Shown: positions 1-6,818 of the stretch, piece by piece
Position numbering within the stretch: position 1 is the first letter of the stretch
Layout: each line of letters starts with the position of its first letter
Assembly: GCA_043801115.1 (NCBI GenBank)
Contig: JAZDMJ010000059.1
Location: 1-11,752 of the forward strand
Origin: CAZHUN01 sp043801115
Lineage (GTDB): Archaea > Iainarchaeota > Iainarchaeia > Iainarchaeales > UBA10191
Reading direction: 5' to 3'
DNA length: 11,752 nt
Notes under the pieces: generated by a model
Seen by the model: only the letters and a program-made list of their open reading frames with translations
Databases searched by the model: none
What the model was told of the DNA's origin: nothing
Translations under genes and position numbers: made by a program

Positions 1-1
1 T

Positions 2-163
2 GAAAACATTTCTACGGACCAAAACACCCAAACGCCGATCGAAGAACCCGTCATTTTGGACCAAAACAAAGTCATTCAGGACCAAAATACAGAACCGCAA
101 ATTGACCAAAATTCAGAGCAAGCGCAAGACAGCAATCCGCCGGCAGACCAAAATTCTTCTTAA
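2..163 (+). CDS. C-terminal fragment of an unidentified protein with a DQN-repeat tail
   Basis: An open frame enters from the left edge and ends at TAA (161-163), leaving 53 visible residues. The piece is hydrophilic and disordered-looking. The tripeptide DQN occurs five times with spacers rich in Gln, Asn, Glu, Pro and Ser, and the underlying 8-mer gaccaaaa recurs. No domain, membrane segment or catalytic motif is visible. It may be the low-complexity tail of a surface or secreted protein, given the adhesin-like gene that follows on the same strand, but the rest of the protein lies outside the window. A separate TATA box precedes the next gene, so the two are probably not in one operon. That the frame is coding rests on its length without stops and on the repeat structure. 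Confidence 0.6.
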   Translation, partial: ENISTDQNTQTPIEEPVILDQNKVIQDQNTEPQIDQNSEQAQDSNPPADQNSS

Positions 164-191
164 AGGCCCTTTTTAACTCAAAACAGTTAAC

Positions 192-200
192 TTTATATAT
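192..200 (+). promoter_or_regulatory. TATA box for the beta-roll adhesin gene
   Basis: The sequence tttatatat sits in an otherwise short intergenic stretch. An archaeal transcription start is expected about 25 nt downstream, near 220-225. That gives a leader of roughly 25-30 nt before the ATG at 251, with a GGTG ribosome-binding motif at 243-246. Confidence 0.65.
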
Positions 201-250
201 TCTTTTTCCTAATTTTCATTTAATATGAAATTTTTTGGGGTTGGTGTTGA

Positions 251-1780
251 ATGAATCGAAACATTTTGACCATTACGGCATTTTTTGTTGTTTTGTTTGC
301 TGGAGCAGTATTTGTTTCAGCAACAGATATAAACGACAATCTAAATGTTGTCGGTAACTTAACTGTTAACAAAGATGCAAACATTTTTGGGGGTTTATCA
401 GTGTATGGTAGTACAGGTGTTCCTTCTGCTTCTGATAAGTTGGTGTGGGTTCCTAGCAAAGCCGCTTTAAGAGCAGGGGGGGTTACAGGAGACGAATGGA
501 ATGATTCCAATGTTGGCAATTATTCTGTTGCATTAGGTTATGGAACTGTTGCCAAAGGTTGGATGACAACCGCAGTCGGTTTTAATACAAAAGCTATTGG
601 AAACCAGTCTTTTGCAGCAGGCAATTCTGCTTCTGCTAATGGAGAAGTTTCTACTGCTATTGGTTATATGGTTTCTGCTAATGGAGGATACTCTGCAGTT
701 TTTGGCTCAGGAATTGATGCATACCACAAAATAATTAATAATATTGACAAGTCTTTGATGGTCGGCTTCAATTCTAATATTCCAACTCTCTTCGTAGGTC
801 CAAGCAATGGGGCCAATACTACTGGAAACGTTGGAATTGGAACAAGCACTCCGTTGGCTAAGCTTGATGTAAACGGAGATGTTCGCGCCAATGGTTTCAT
901 ATATGGAGACGGCTCTTACTTGACTGGAGTCAAAGCAGTTGCGGACGCGAATGGGCAAGATATTAATCCAAACATTGTTGCTGTTGGTTCTGCTACCACT
1001 TATGGTTTGGCTGAAGGCGACATAAAGGCAAGTGGAAAAGTTTATTCTAGAAGTGGTTTTTCAAGCGTATACAATTCATCTACTCTTGCAATAGGTCCGT
1101 CTAGTGTTTCTACTGGTGGTGATGGATCTGCAGCAATTGGAAACACGGCCCAAGCGTTAGGGCTTAGTTCAATAGCAATTGGTACTGATACTCAAGCGAG
1201 TGGAACATCTTCTTTCGCTGCAGGAACATTATCTTTTGCGGGGGGACAAACAGCAACAGCAATAGGTTATGAAGCATGGGCAAAAAGGCTTAGATCATTT
1301 GCGCTGGGCTCTTATGTTACTTCTGATGCTGATTATGCGATAGTTCTTGGAAGCGGTTCCTTAGTGGGGGGCGAACTGACAAACACCACTGCCAATTCTC
1401 TTGCTGTTGGTTTTAACAGCAACATTCCAACATTCTTCATCAGTCCTTCTAATGGTGCTGGCACTACTGGAAATGTTGGTATTGGAACAACTTCTCCACA
1501 GGCCAAGTTGGATGTGGCTGGAAATATTAGGGCAACTCAGGTTCGCGTGGAACAAAGCGCGAGAGTGGTGGGAATTCTGCGAGTGGGAGAAGCGGCGAGT
1601 TCGAGCGGTTTGGGCAGCGGAGATTTGAATGTTGCGGGAAAAATAGTATCTGGAAGTTCAATGAAAGTCGGTTCCTCAACAAACAGAACTGGAATCACTT
1701 TATACGACACAGCAAACGGCAATCCGTATTGTGTGAAGATAACCAATGGAAATTTGGCTTCAACTGCAGGCGCTTGCTAA
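251..1780 (+). CDS. Secreted YadA-head-like beta-roll protein (adhesin-like), 509 aa
   Basis: Residues 1-24 form a signal peptide (basic NRN, a long hydrophobic stretch, then FVSA). Two tracts of short Gly/Ala/Ser repeats of the type SxAxGxxxxAxG follow, at about residues 90-155 and 278-370. These match the left-handed beta-roll (Hep_Hag) repeats of YadA-type heads. Each tract is followed by the same linker: VGFNSNIPT, then TTGNVGIGT, then AKLDV-G (residues 170-209 and 386-423). VGIGTxxPxAKLDV modules are also common in phage tail-fibre and surface proteins. The C-terminus ends NLASTAGAC with a Cys pair (C494, C509). No outer-membrane anchor is present, as expected for an archaeon. The likely role is a surface or secreted fibrous adhesin; the exact function is inferred. 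The start is the only ATG giving the signal peptide, with GGTG four bases upstream. Confidence 0.8.
   Translation: MNRNILTITAFFVVLFAGAVFVSATDINDNLNVVGNLTVNKDANIFGGLSVYGSTGVPSASDKLVWVPSKAALRAGGVTGDEWNDSNVGNYSVALGYGTVAKGWMTTAVGFNTKAIGNQSFAAGNSASANGEVSTAIGYMVSANGGYSAVFGSGIDAYHKIINNIDKSLMVGFNSNIPTLFVGPSNGANTTGNVGIGTSTPLAKLDVNGDVRANGFIYGDGSYLTGVKAVADANGQDINPNIVAVGSATTYGLAEGDIKASGKVYSRSGFSSVYNSSTLAIGPSSVSTGGDGSAAIGNTAQALGLSSIAIGTDTQASGTSSFAAGTLSFAGGQTATAIGYEAWAKRLRSFALGSYVTSDADYAIVLGSGSLVGGELTNTTANSLAVGFNSNIPTFFISPSNGAGTTGNVGIGTTSPQAKLDVAGNIRATQVRVEQSARVVGILRVGEAASSSGLGSGDLNVAGKIVSGSSMKVGSSTNRTGITLYDTANGNPYCVKITNGNLASTAGAC
752..1522 (+). repeat. Two copies of an intragenic linker module in the adhesin gene
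   Basis: Bases 752-877 and 1397-1522 encode matching segments: S-L-x-VGFNSNIPT-FxxPSNGA-TTGNVGIGT--P-AKLDV-G-(V/I)RA. Each follows a beta-roll tract, so the protein appears built from an ancestral duplication of beta-roll plus linker. The DNA copies have diverged at many third positions, so the duplication is old. Confidence 0.75.
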
Positions 1781-1797
1781 AAGCCCTGCTTTTTTTC
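1779..1797 (+). terminator. Terminator at the adhesin 3' end
   Basis: AAAAG-CCCTG-CTTTT (1779-1793) can pair as a small stem starting inside the stop codon, followed by more T residues. A T run after a stop codon is the usual archaeal termination signal. The antitoxin/toxin operon ends convergently at 1797, so the two transcripts meet here. Confidence 0.5.
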
Positions 1798-2435
1798 TAT
1801 TTTTTCCCTTTTTTTATTCGTTCGAGCAGTTCTTTTTTCTTTTTTGCAAACTCTTTGAAGCTTGTGCCTAAATACTTTTCCGAATCTTTTGGGTTGAAAT
1901 TGTTTATTTCTTTGGTTAGTTCTTTTGAAAGGTTTTCTTTTTTGTTTTTTTCCAGCAATGCGTAGTATTTTTTGAAGTCTATTGGCGCGTATATCAATAG
2001 CGTTAGTATGTCTATTGCGTCTTTTTGGCCTTTTATTGTTTGTCTTCTTTCTATTTCCGCGCCTTGCTTGAGTATTAGCAGCGCTTCGCTTGAAATCGTG
2101 TTTATTCCCTCTATTTTTGTTTTTTCTTTCAGCAAGTCTTCTATTGGAAGCGAAAGCTTTGAATAGTATGGAACATATACGTCTATGTCGAAGCCTTGCA
2201 TTTTGATTTCGTATTTTTTTAATCTGTCGTTTTTTTCAATCGAATATTTTTCTTTTAGTTTTGAAAGTTCTTCAAAGTCTACTATTATGTCAATGTCCTT
2301 GCTCTTGTGTTGTTTCGTCCAAAGCCAAACGCTCCAGCCGCCGATTACGGTAAATTCGAGTTCTTTTGACAGTTCTTGGAGCTTTTTCCAACTTTCTTCT
2401 GTAAGGCTTTCGTGCCAAAACTCTTTTGGTTTCAT
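1797..2435 (-). CDS. AbiEii/MNT-like nucleotidyltransferase, putative toxin of a TA pair
   Basis: This 212-aa protein has the polymerase-beta-type nucleotidyltransferase core. Gly-Gly at residues 32-33 (VIGGWSVWLW) serves as the nucleotide-binding turn, the two metal-binding aspartates are in SKDIDI (D47, D49), and a third carboxylate lies in DIDVYVP (D83/D85). A helical region with ALLILKQGAEIERR and KDAIDILTLL follows, as in AbiEii-type proteins. It would transfer a nucleotide to an unknown substrate. I chose the ATG at 2435 because it overlaps the stop of the upstream regulator as ATGA, implying coupled translation. An ATG at 2501 is possible but would overlap the regulator by 70 nt. Its partner and gene order (regulator first) match AbiE-type toxin-antitoxin systems; whether it is toxic is inferred. 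Confidence 0.75.
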   Translation of the reverse strand: MKPKEFWHESLTEESWKKLQELSKELEFTVIGGWSVWLWTKQHKSKDIDIIVDFEELSKLKEKYSIEKNDRLKKYEIKMQGFDIDVYVPYYSKLSLPIEDLLKEKTKIEGINTISSEALLILKQGAEIERRQTIKGQKDAIDILTLLIYAPIDFKKYYALLEKNKKENLSKELTKEINNFNPKDSEKYLGTSFKEFAKKKKELLERIKKGKK

Positions 2436-2997
2436 TCCAATCCCATTTTTTTCTTTAATGCAGTCAAGAATTCTTTTGCATACCATTCTTTCAAGTTCCA
2501 CAAGTCGACAAACATTTGCTCGTTTGAAACAATTTTTTCAACTTCAATGTTTTTTGGCTTTGCCAAAACAATCAGGTTTGCCGGGCCTTCTTTTGGCGGA
2601 AATCTTTTCTTCAATTCTGCCAGCTCTTCTTCTCCGGCATAAACATATACTTCGCTGTAGTCTGCTGGAACTTCTTTGAACCTTCTTTTGAAAGCGCTGA
2701 AAGCGGTAAAGGAAATTCCGGAAGGCATCAGCTTTTCGATTTCTGCAACTTTCAACTCTGCTCTTGTTTTGTAAACAATGTCTTTTTCCAGATTCCTAAT
2801 GCTCGCCCAAAAAGCGAGCGCTTTTTCTTTGTCCAGCAATTTCAAGCCAAAACTTCTTTTTTCGATTGCGCCAATCCTTGCAAGCGGTTCAACGGCGTTA
2901 TTTACGGTGCTCAAGGAAATGCCTAACCTTTCGGCTATTTCTTTCTGGGTTTTGCGCCCTTGAAAATTTCCAAAAACACTAATTCTATCTTAAGCAT
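2432..2997 (-). pseudogene. Winged-helix AbiEi-like antitoxin/regulator, frame-shifted near its N-terminus
   Basis: The frame open up to 2989 contains a classic helix-turn-helix (TQKEIAERLGISLSTVNNAV) and then a wing (IGAIEKRSFGLKLL). It continues to a C-terminal domain with MPSGISFTAFSAFKRRF, DYSEVYVYAG and FVDLWNLKEWYAKEFL. This frame has no ATG or GTG before the helix-turn-helix. The -1 neighbour frame starts at ATG 2995-2997 and reads MLKIELVFLEIFKGAK, exactly the missing first helix. It joins the HTH frame at the A run read as GCA AAA CCC (plus-strand tttt at 2950-2953). The joined product would be 188 aa. The ATG lies 24-31 nt from a TATA box, as for a leaderless transcript. Possible explanations are a one-base deletion (pseudogene), a homopolymer sequencing error, or -1 frameshifting. 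The domain architecture and the downstream nucleotidyltransferase suggest an AbiEi-type antitoxin that represses its own operon. Confidence 0.7.
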
Positions 2998-3020
2998 ATT
3001 ACAATAATATTTTGCTAGCA

Positions 3021-3028
3021 TTTATAAA
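3021..3028 (-). promoter_or_regulatory. TATA box of the regulator-nucleotidyltransferase operon
   Basis: TTTATAAA on the minus strand, preceded by purine-rich GAAACC as a plausible BRE. It lies 24-31 nt before the ATG at 2997, which predicts transcription starting at or next to the start codon (leaderless). Confidence 0.65.
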
Positions 3029-3030
3029 GG

Positions 3031-3048
3031 TTTCGATAAACATCGAAA
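3031..3048. promoter_or_regulatory. Palindromic putative operator
   Basis: A perfect inverted repeat, TTTCGAT-AAAC-ATCGAAA, with 7-bp arms and a 4-bp spacer. It lies directly upstream of the BRE/TATA of the antitoxin-like operon. Its symmetry and position suit a dimeric winged-helix regulator, probably the product of the adjacent gene. The binding itself is inferred. Confidence 0.5.
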
Positions 3049-3099
3049 ATAGCTTTTTTGGCATTTCTTTGAAGAAAAGTAAAACTGTTTGCTTTTTGT

Positions 3100-3161
3100 G
3101 TTGGCATTGAAAGTTTTGGTTTCAACCGCAGGCGCTTTTGCAAAAAAAGTCCCGCTTTTTT
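3100..3161 (+). pseudogene. Decayed copy of the adhesin gene 3' end and terminator
   Basis: Bases 3121-3137 (ttcaaccgcaggcgctt) match 1759-1775 at 16 of 17 positions. Upstream, cattgaaagttttggt resembles caatggaaatttggc before the first copy. Translated, this gives ..LVSTAGAF.. against ..LASTAGAC at the intact C-terminus. The downstream terminator hairpin is also present: AAAAAAG-TCCCG-CTTTTTT (3143-3161) beside AAAAG-CCCTG-CTTTT. No open frame of useful length remains. The piece therefore appears to be a relic of a paralogous gene end, or a duplicated insertion-site flank. Confidence 0.6.
3143..3161 (+). terminator. Terminator-like hairpin in the relic, upstream of the CARDB gene
   Basis: AAAAAAG-TCCCG-CTTTTTT is a perfect 7-bp-arm inverted repeat followed by a pyrimidine tract. 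A second inverted repeat, TTTTTCC-TTTTTTT-GGAAAAA (3157-3177), overlaps its right arm. It may now block readthrough into the CARDB gene promoter. Confidence 0.4.
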
Positions 3162-3177
3162 CCTTTTTTTGGAAAAA

Positions 3178-3187
3178 CCTTTAATAC
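3178..3187 (+). promoter_or_regulatory. TATA-like element of the CARDB protein gene
   Basis: The sequence cctttaatac is AT-rich and TATA-like and lies 34-43 nt before the ATG at 3221. Transcription would start around 3207-3210. AGGG at 3211-3214 then serves as a Shine-Dalgarno with six bases of spacing. Confidence 0.45.
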
Positions 3188-3220
3188 AATGTAGGCCCTT
3201 TTTCTACAAAAGGGTTTGAA

Positions 3221-5059
3221 ATGCGGAAGACGATTGTAATTGTTTTTTTGCTCGCGCTCTCTGTCCTCGCGTTCGCCCCTTCTTCAGCTGATTATAATTC
3301 GGATTCGAATTTTTCTTCCGGAGTCAATATTTCGGGAGACGATTCCAACTCGGCCGACTACAACCACATTGCCGCAATAAACCAGCCCTTTAGCGGTCGA
3401 ACGTCTTCTACGGATTTTGTGACAATTTTGGGCTATTTGACGTCGTTTATTGCAAATTTGTCGAACTCTCCGCCGTCGATTGTTGTTTCGCCTGGCGTGT
3501 ATACCACGATTGCACAGCCGAGCGCGAACTTTTCGGCAACGATTTCTCTCGGAACGTTTCCCGCCCAATCGTGCACTGTCGAACGCTATGTTCAAGGCGG
3601 ATTCAAAGACGTCATTACAGTCTATCCGACCAATAATATTTGTTATACTTCCATTACATTGCAGGAAAACACGACCGCGTACACGATTTGGACTGCAGTG
3701 GATACGGGAGGACAGTCGAGCAATACCGCACAAACCGCCAATGTCAAGTATGAGACGGGAAACCCGCCAAACCCGTTGCCGGATTTGACAATTGCCAGCA
3801 TTAAAGGCGATTGGAATTCGGATTATGCCGACGTCAATGTCGTGGTTTCCAACATTGGCGGGTTGTCCGCGGGCAGTTTTGAGGTTTCCATTTTTGAAGG
3901 CAACGTGTACACTCCCGAACTCGCGCGCGTTTCCGTTTCAGGCCTTGCCGTTGGGCAAACCGAACAGGTTTCGTTCCGCTATTTCGAAAACAGGGTCGGA
4001 GTGCACAAAATCATCGCGTTCGCCGACTCTACAAACCAGATTTTGGAAGTCACAAAATCCAACAATACGGGAGAAAACGAAGTTCAAGTGACGGACATTA
4101 TTGTACCGCCCCAAATCGACTTGCCCGACCTGGTGCTGGGAGACATTGCCGTATTCGTGGACGGGAATGTTTTGACATTAAATGTTGCGGTTCGAAACGA
4201 CGGAAACGCGGGAGCGGGCGTGTTCGGCGTTGCAGCCAAGTCCAACAACAATTTGGGATTGCTGCTTTCCAGGCAGAAAGTGAACAACCTCTCTCTTGGC
4301 GCTTCTACCAACGTAGAACTTTCGTTCGAAGTGGACTTGAACGCGGGAACTCCTTCTCCCGGAACGATTTCGTTCGCCAGTCAAGAATTTACGCTGCACG
4401 TTTTCGTGATTGCGGACGATGCGGGAGTAATTCCTGAAATCACCAAGTCGAACAATTCGAAAATCATTTCCATTACTCTTTCCAGCGAGGGAACCATCGT
4501 CGACCAGAATGTGGAGTGTACGGAAAATTGCGGCCCTTCAGAACCGGGCATGCCGGCCGGTCCTGAAGAGAGCGGAGCCCAGTCGGGTTCGGTATTGGAG
4601 CAGATTTTCGGCAAAAATGCGGGAAGAACGGGAACCATTTACGACTTGCTTGCCAATGGAATCAATTCCGTGTTTTTGGGCGCGCCCAGCATTCTCGCCC
4701 CGTGGGAATTCTTGATACTGTTATTGCTTGCATTGATTGCCGCGTATTTGACGTTCCGATTTTCTCCCAAAGTACTCTTTGAAGAAAAACTCGTACTGGA
4801 AGAAGCGGAAGAGCGAAGGCTCTTGTCCATCCAAGTCTTTCTCTCCATTGTTTTCTTTCTGCTCCCGTTTGGAGTCTCAACATTGGCCGGATTTGCGGCG
4901 GGAATCGCGTGGGCGTTTTTGGAAATACTGTTCTGGCCGCTCGCGCAGTATGGAAAGCGGAATTGGACGCGCAAAAAAGAACTCAAATCCTTGACAGTCG
5001 ACTTTGAACAGGTCAGCCAAAGCGCGGGCGCGCAACCGCCCCTCGAAAACCAAATTTAA
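3221..5059 (+). CDS. Secreted/membrane-anchored protein with two CARDB domains, 612 aa
   Basis: Residues 1-23 are a signal peptide (MRKTIVIVFLLALSVLAF..SSA). A short Asn/Ser/Asp-rich segment carrying two SADYN motifs follows, then a beta-rich region (about 85-180). Two CARDB (cell-adhesion-related, Ig-like) domains come next. Domain 1, about 187-290, runs from PDLTIASI to ILEVTKSNNTGEN. Domain 2, about 302-420, runs from PDLVLGDI to VIPEITKSNNSK; the repeated E(V/I)TKSNN signature marks both domain ends. After a Pro/Gly/Glu-rich linker with two Cys come hydrophobic segments at about 494-513, 534-553 and 555-575, and a basic then acidic cytoplasmic tail. The protein is therefore an extracellular Ig-like stalk anchored by three C-terminal helices. 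It probably acts in cell-surface adhesion or envelope structure; no enzymatic motif is visible. Its convergent neighbour, the thermosome gene, ends only 26 bp away. Confidence 0.75.
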   Translation: MRKTIVIVFLLALSVLAFAPSSADYNSDSNFSSGVNISGDDSNSADYNHIAAINQPFSGRTSSTDFVTILGYLTSFIANLSNSPPSIVVSPGVYTTIAQPSANFSATISLGTFPAQSCTVERYVQGGFKDVITVYPTNNICYTSITLQENTTAYTIWTAVDTGGQSSNTAQTANVKYETGNPPNPLPDLTIASIKGDWNSDYADVNVVVSNIGGLSAGSFEVSIFEGNVYTPELARVSVSGLAVGQTEQVSFRYFENRVGVHKIIAFADSTNQILEVTKSNNTGENEVQVTDIIVPPQIDLPDLVLGDIAVFVDGNVLTLNVAVRNDGNAGAGVFGVAAKSNNNLGLLLSRQKVNNLSLGASTNVELSFEVDLNAGTPSPGTISFASQEFTLHVFVIADDAGVIPEITKSNNSKIISITLSSEGTIVDQNVECTENCGPSEPGMPAGPEESGAQSGSVLEQIFGKNAGRTGTIYDLLANGINSVFLGAPSILAPWEFLILLLLALIAAYLTFRFSPKVLFEEKLVLEEAEERRLLSIQVFLSIVFFLLPFGVSTLAGFAAGIAWAFLEILFWPLAQYGKRNWTRKKELKSLTVDFEQVSQSAGAQPPLENQI

Positions 5060-5085
5060 TAAAAAAATAAAAAAACGGGCGAACT
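5060..5085. terminator. Short AT-rich convergent intergenic stretch
   Basis: A 26-bp gap between the converging CARDB and thermosome genes. It contains A runs on the plus strand (T runs on the minus strand), which would favour termination of the thermosome transcript. No clear hairpin is present. Confidence 0.35.
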
Positions 5086-6723
5086 TTACATGTCGCCCAT
5101 GCCGTCCATTCCGGGGGGCATTCCCTTCGAAGACGGCTTGCTCGAACCCGCGATAATGTCGTCAATTCTGAGCAACATTTCCGCGACTTCTCCCGCCGAA
5201 GTGATGGCTTGAATCTTGACCCCAAGCGGTTCGAACACTTTCTGCGTTTTCATGTCCACATATTCTGCCGCGTACACGTCGATGCCGATGGTTTTTCCGC
5301 CCTTTCCCGAATGCCTCGAACGCAATTGGACAATGGAATCAATGGGGTTCATTCCCGCGCTCTCCGCAAGCGTTCTGGGAATGATTTCCAGGGTTTCCGC
5401 GAAGGCATCTACCGCCAACTGTTCCCTTCCGCCCACGGTTTTGGCGAATTCTCTCAACTTCATCGCGACTTCGACTTCGCAGCTTCCGCCGCCCGCGAGC
5501 ACTTTTCCGTCGCGGAGCGCGGTTGCAGTGGCCATAATTGCATCATGGATTGCGCGCTCGGCTTCGTCCACGACATGTTCGGAGCCCCCGCGCAATAGGA
5601 TGGAAACGGATTTGGGATTCTTGCACCCTTGCACGAACGTCATCTGGTCTCCGGAGATTTTTTTCTCTTCGACCGAGTCCGCGCTTCCCAAATCCTCTTT
5701 CGACAAATCGTCGAGGCGGGAAACGACTCTTCCTCCGGTGGCGCGCGCGAGCGCGTCCATGTCGGACTTTTTCACCCTGCGCACGGCCAGAATTTTTTCT
5801 TTGGCCAAAAAGTGCTGGGCCATGTCGTCAATTCCCTTCTGGCACACAATCACGTTCGCTCCGGCTTCCTTGATTTTGGAGACCATTTTTTTGAGCATGT
5901 TTTCTTCCTGGTCCAAAAAAGCCTGCAATTGGTCGGGAGAAGTAATTTCGATTTTCGCGTCCGTCTCCGTTTCTTTAATCTCTAACGCGACGTCCACCAA
6001 CGCGATTTTGGCTCCTTTCACTTTTTTGGGCATTCCCGCGTGCACGATTTCTTTGTCCAAAACGATTCCACTGACCATTTCCGAACTGGCCAGCGAGCCG
6101 CCGACTTTTTTTTCGACTTTGATATTGTCCACGTCCAACACGGTTTTGCCGTCTTCCACTTCCACGACTTGCGATACCGCTTTCATGACCAACTCTGAAA
6201 GTTCTTCGCTCGCTTCCGCGCTCTTTCCCGTCATGGACGTCAACGCAATGTGCCTTAGCGTGTCCACGTCTTTCACGCCGACGGGCTCGGCAATTTCAGT
6301 ATAATACTCTTTCGCCTTTTTCGCCGCAATCCGATATCCTTTGATGATAATGCTTGGATGAATTTCGTCGTCCAATAAATTTTCCGCTTTCGCGAGCAGT
6401 CCGCCCGCGATTACGACTGCGGTAGTGGTTCCGTCTCCGACCATGTCGTCCTGCGTTTTCGCGACTTCGACCATCATTTTTCCGGCCGGATGGTCAATGC
6501 TCATTTCTCCCAAAATCGTGGCGCCGTCGTTCGAAATCGTAATATCTCCCAAATCGTCCACGAGCATTTTGTCCATTCCTTTCGGCCCCAGCGTGCTCCG
6601 CACGGCATTCGCGACCGCTTTGGCAATCAGAATATTGATGCGCTGCGCGTCTCTCCCTCGTACTCTTCGGCTTCCGTCGCTCAAAAACATGACTTGCTGG
6701 TTCATTCCCTGTTCGTTCGCCAT
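5086..6723 (-). CDS. thsA: Thermosome subunit (group II chaperonin), 545 aa
   Basis: A full-length archaeal group II chaperonin subunit, which assembles into an ATP-driven double ring with a built-in lid to fold cytosolic proteins. Visible signatures are NILIAKAVANAVRSTLGPKG near residues 30-49, ISNDGATIL at about 63-71, the ATPase loop GDGTTT at 96-101, and the apical/lid region ending in KSVSILLRGG. The equatorial C-terminal half contains LAGGGSCEVEVA and AVDAFAETLEIIPRTLAE. It ends in a Met/Gly-rich tail (GMPPGMDGMGDM), the usual GGM-like tail pointing into the cavity. Length and ends match the family. The start has an excellent Shine-Dalgarno, GGAGGGA at 6731-6737, seven bases upstream. 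It is monocistronic, with its own promoter. Whether other subunit types exist in the genome cannot be seen, so the symbol stands for the family and not a specific paralogue. Confidence 0.97.
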   Translation of the reverse strand: MANEQGMNQQVMFLSDGSRRVRGRDAQRINILIAKAVANAVRSTLGPKGMDKMLVDDLGDITISNDGATILGEMSIDHPAGKMMVEVAKTQDDMVGDGTTTAVVIAGGLLAKAENLLDDEIHPSIIIKGYRIAAKKAKEYYTEIAEPVGVKDVDTLRHIALTSMTGKSAEASEELSELVMKAVSQVVEVEDGKTVLDVDNIKVEKKVGGSLASSEMVSGIVLDKEIVHAGMPKKVKGAKIALVDVALEIKETETDAKIEITSPDQLQAFLDQEENMLKKMVSKIKEAGANVIVCQKGIDDMAQHFLAKEKILAVRRVKKSDMDALARATGGRVVSRLDDLSKEDLGSADSVEEKKISGDQMTFVQGCKNPKSVSILLRGGSEHVVDEAERAIHDAIMATATALRDGKVLAGGGSCEVEVAMKLREFAKTVGGREQLAVDAFAETLEIIPRTLAESAGMNPIDSIVQLRSRHSGKGGKTIGIDVYAAEYVDMKTQKVFEPLGVKIQAITSAGEVAEMLLRIDDIIAGSSKPSSKGMPPGMDGMGDM

Positions 6724-6775
6724 TCTAAAATCCCTCCAAGTTTGTAATCAGAATACACTCTATACGCCAGAAATG

Positions 6776-6783
6776 GTTTTAAA
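6776..6783 (-). promoter_or_regulatory. TATA box of the thermosome gene
   Basis: The minus strand reads GGGCTTTAAAACC, with TTTAAAAC as the TATA element. Transcription is expected near 6753, giving a leader of about 30 nt that contains the GGAGGGA ribosome-binding site. Heat-shock operators cannot be recognised with certainty. Confidence 0.55.
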
Positions 6784-6818
6784 GCCCGCTTGAAATTTGA
6801 TGGATATGCGGGGCAGGT

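Noticed and set aside
1797..2501. Nucleotidyltransferase beginning at ATG 2501
   Set aside because: It would overlap the regulator by 70 nt and add 22 residues outside the domain. The ATG at 2435 has a stop-start ATGA overlap.
2185..2679. Plus-strand 164-codon frame across the regulator and nucleotidyltransferase
   Set aside because: Antisense to the TA-like genes, with Ser/Phe-rich low-complexity translation and no ribosome-binding site.
2432..2914. Regulator gene beginning at TTG 2914
   Set aside because: That start cuts through the middle of the helix-turn-helix, which clearly continues upstream, and it ignores the promoter and ATG near 2997.
5216..6304. Long (362-codon) open frame on the plus strand opposite the thermosome gene
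   Set aside because: It is antisense to a certain, full-length chaperonin. The protein is Ser/Thr/Phe-rich without domains, which is a mirror effect of the thermosome codon use.
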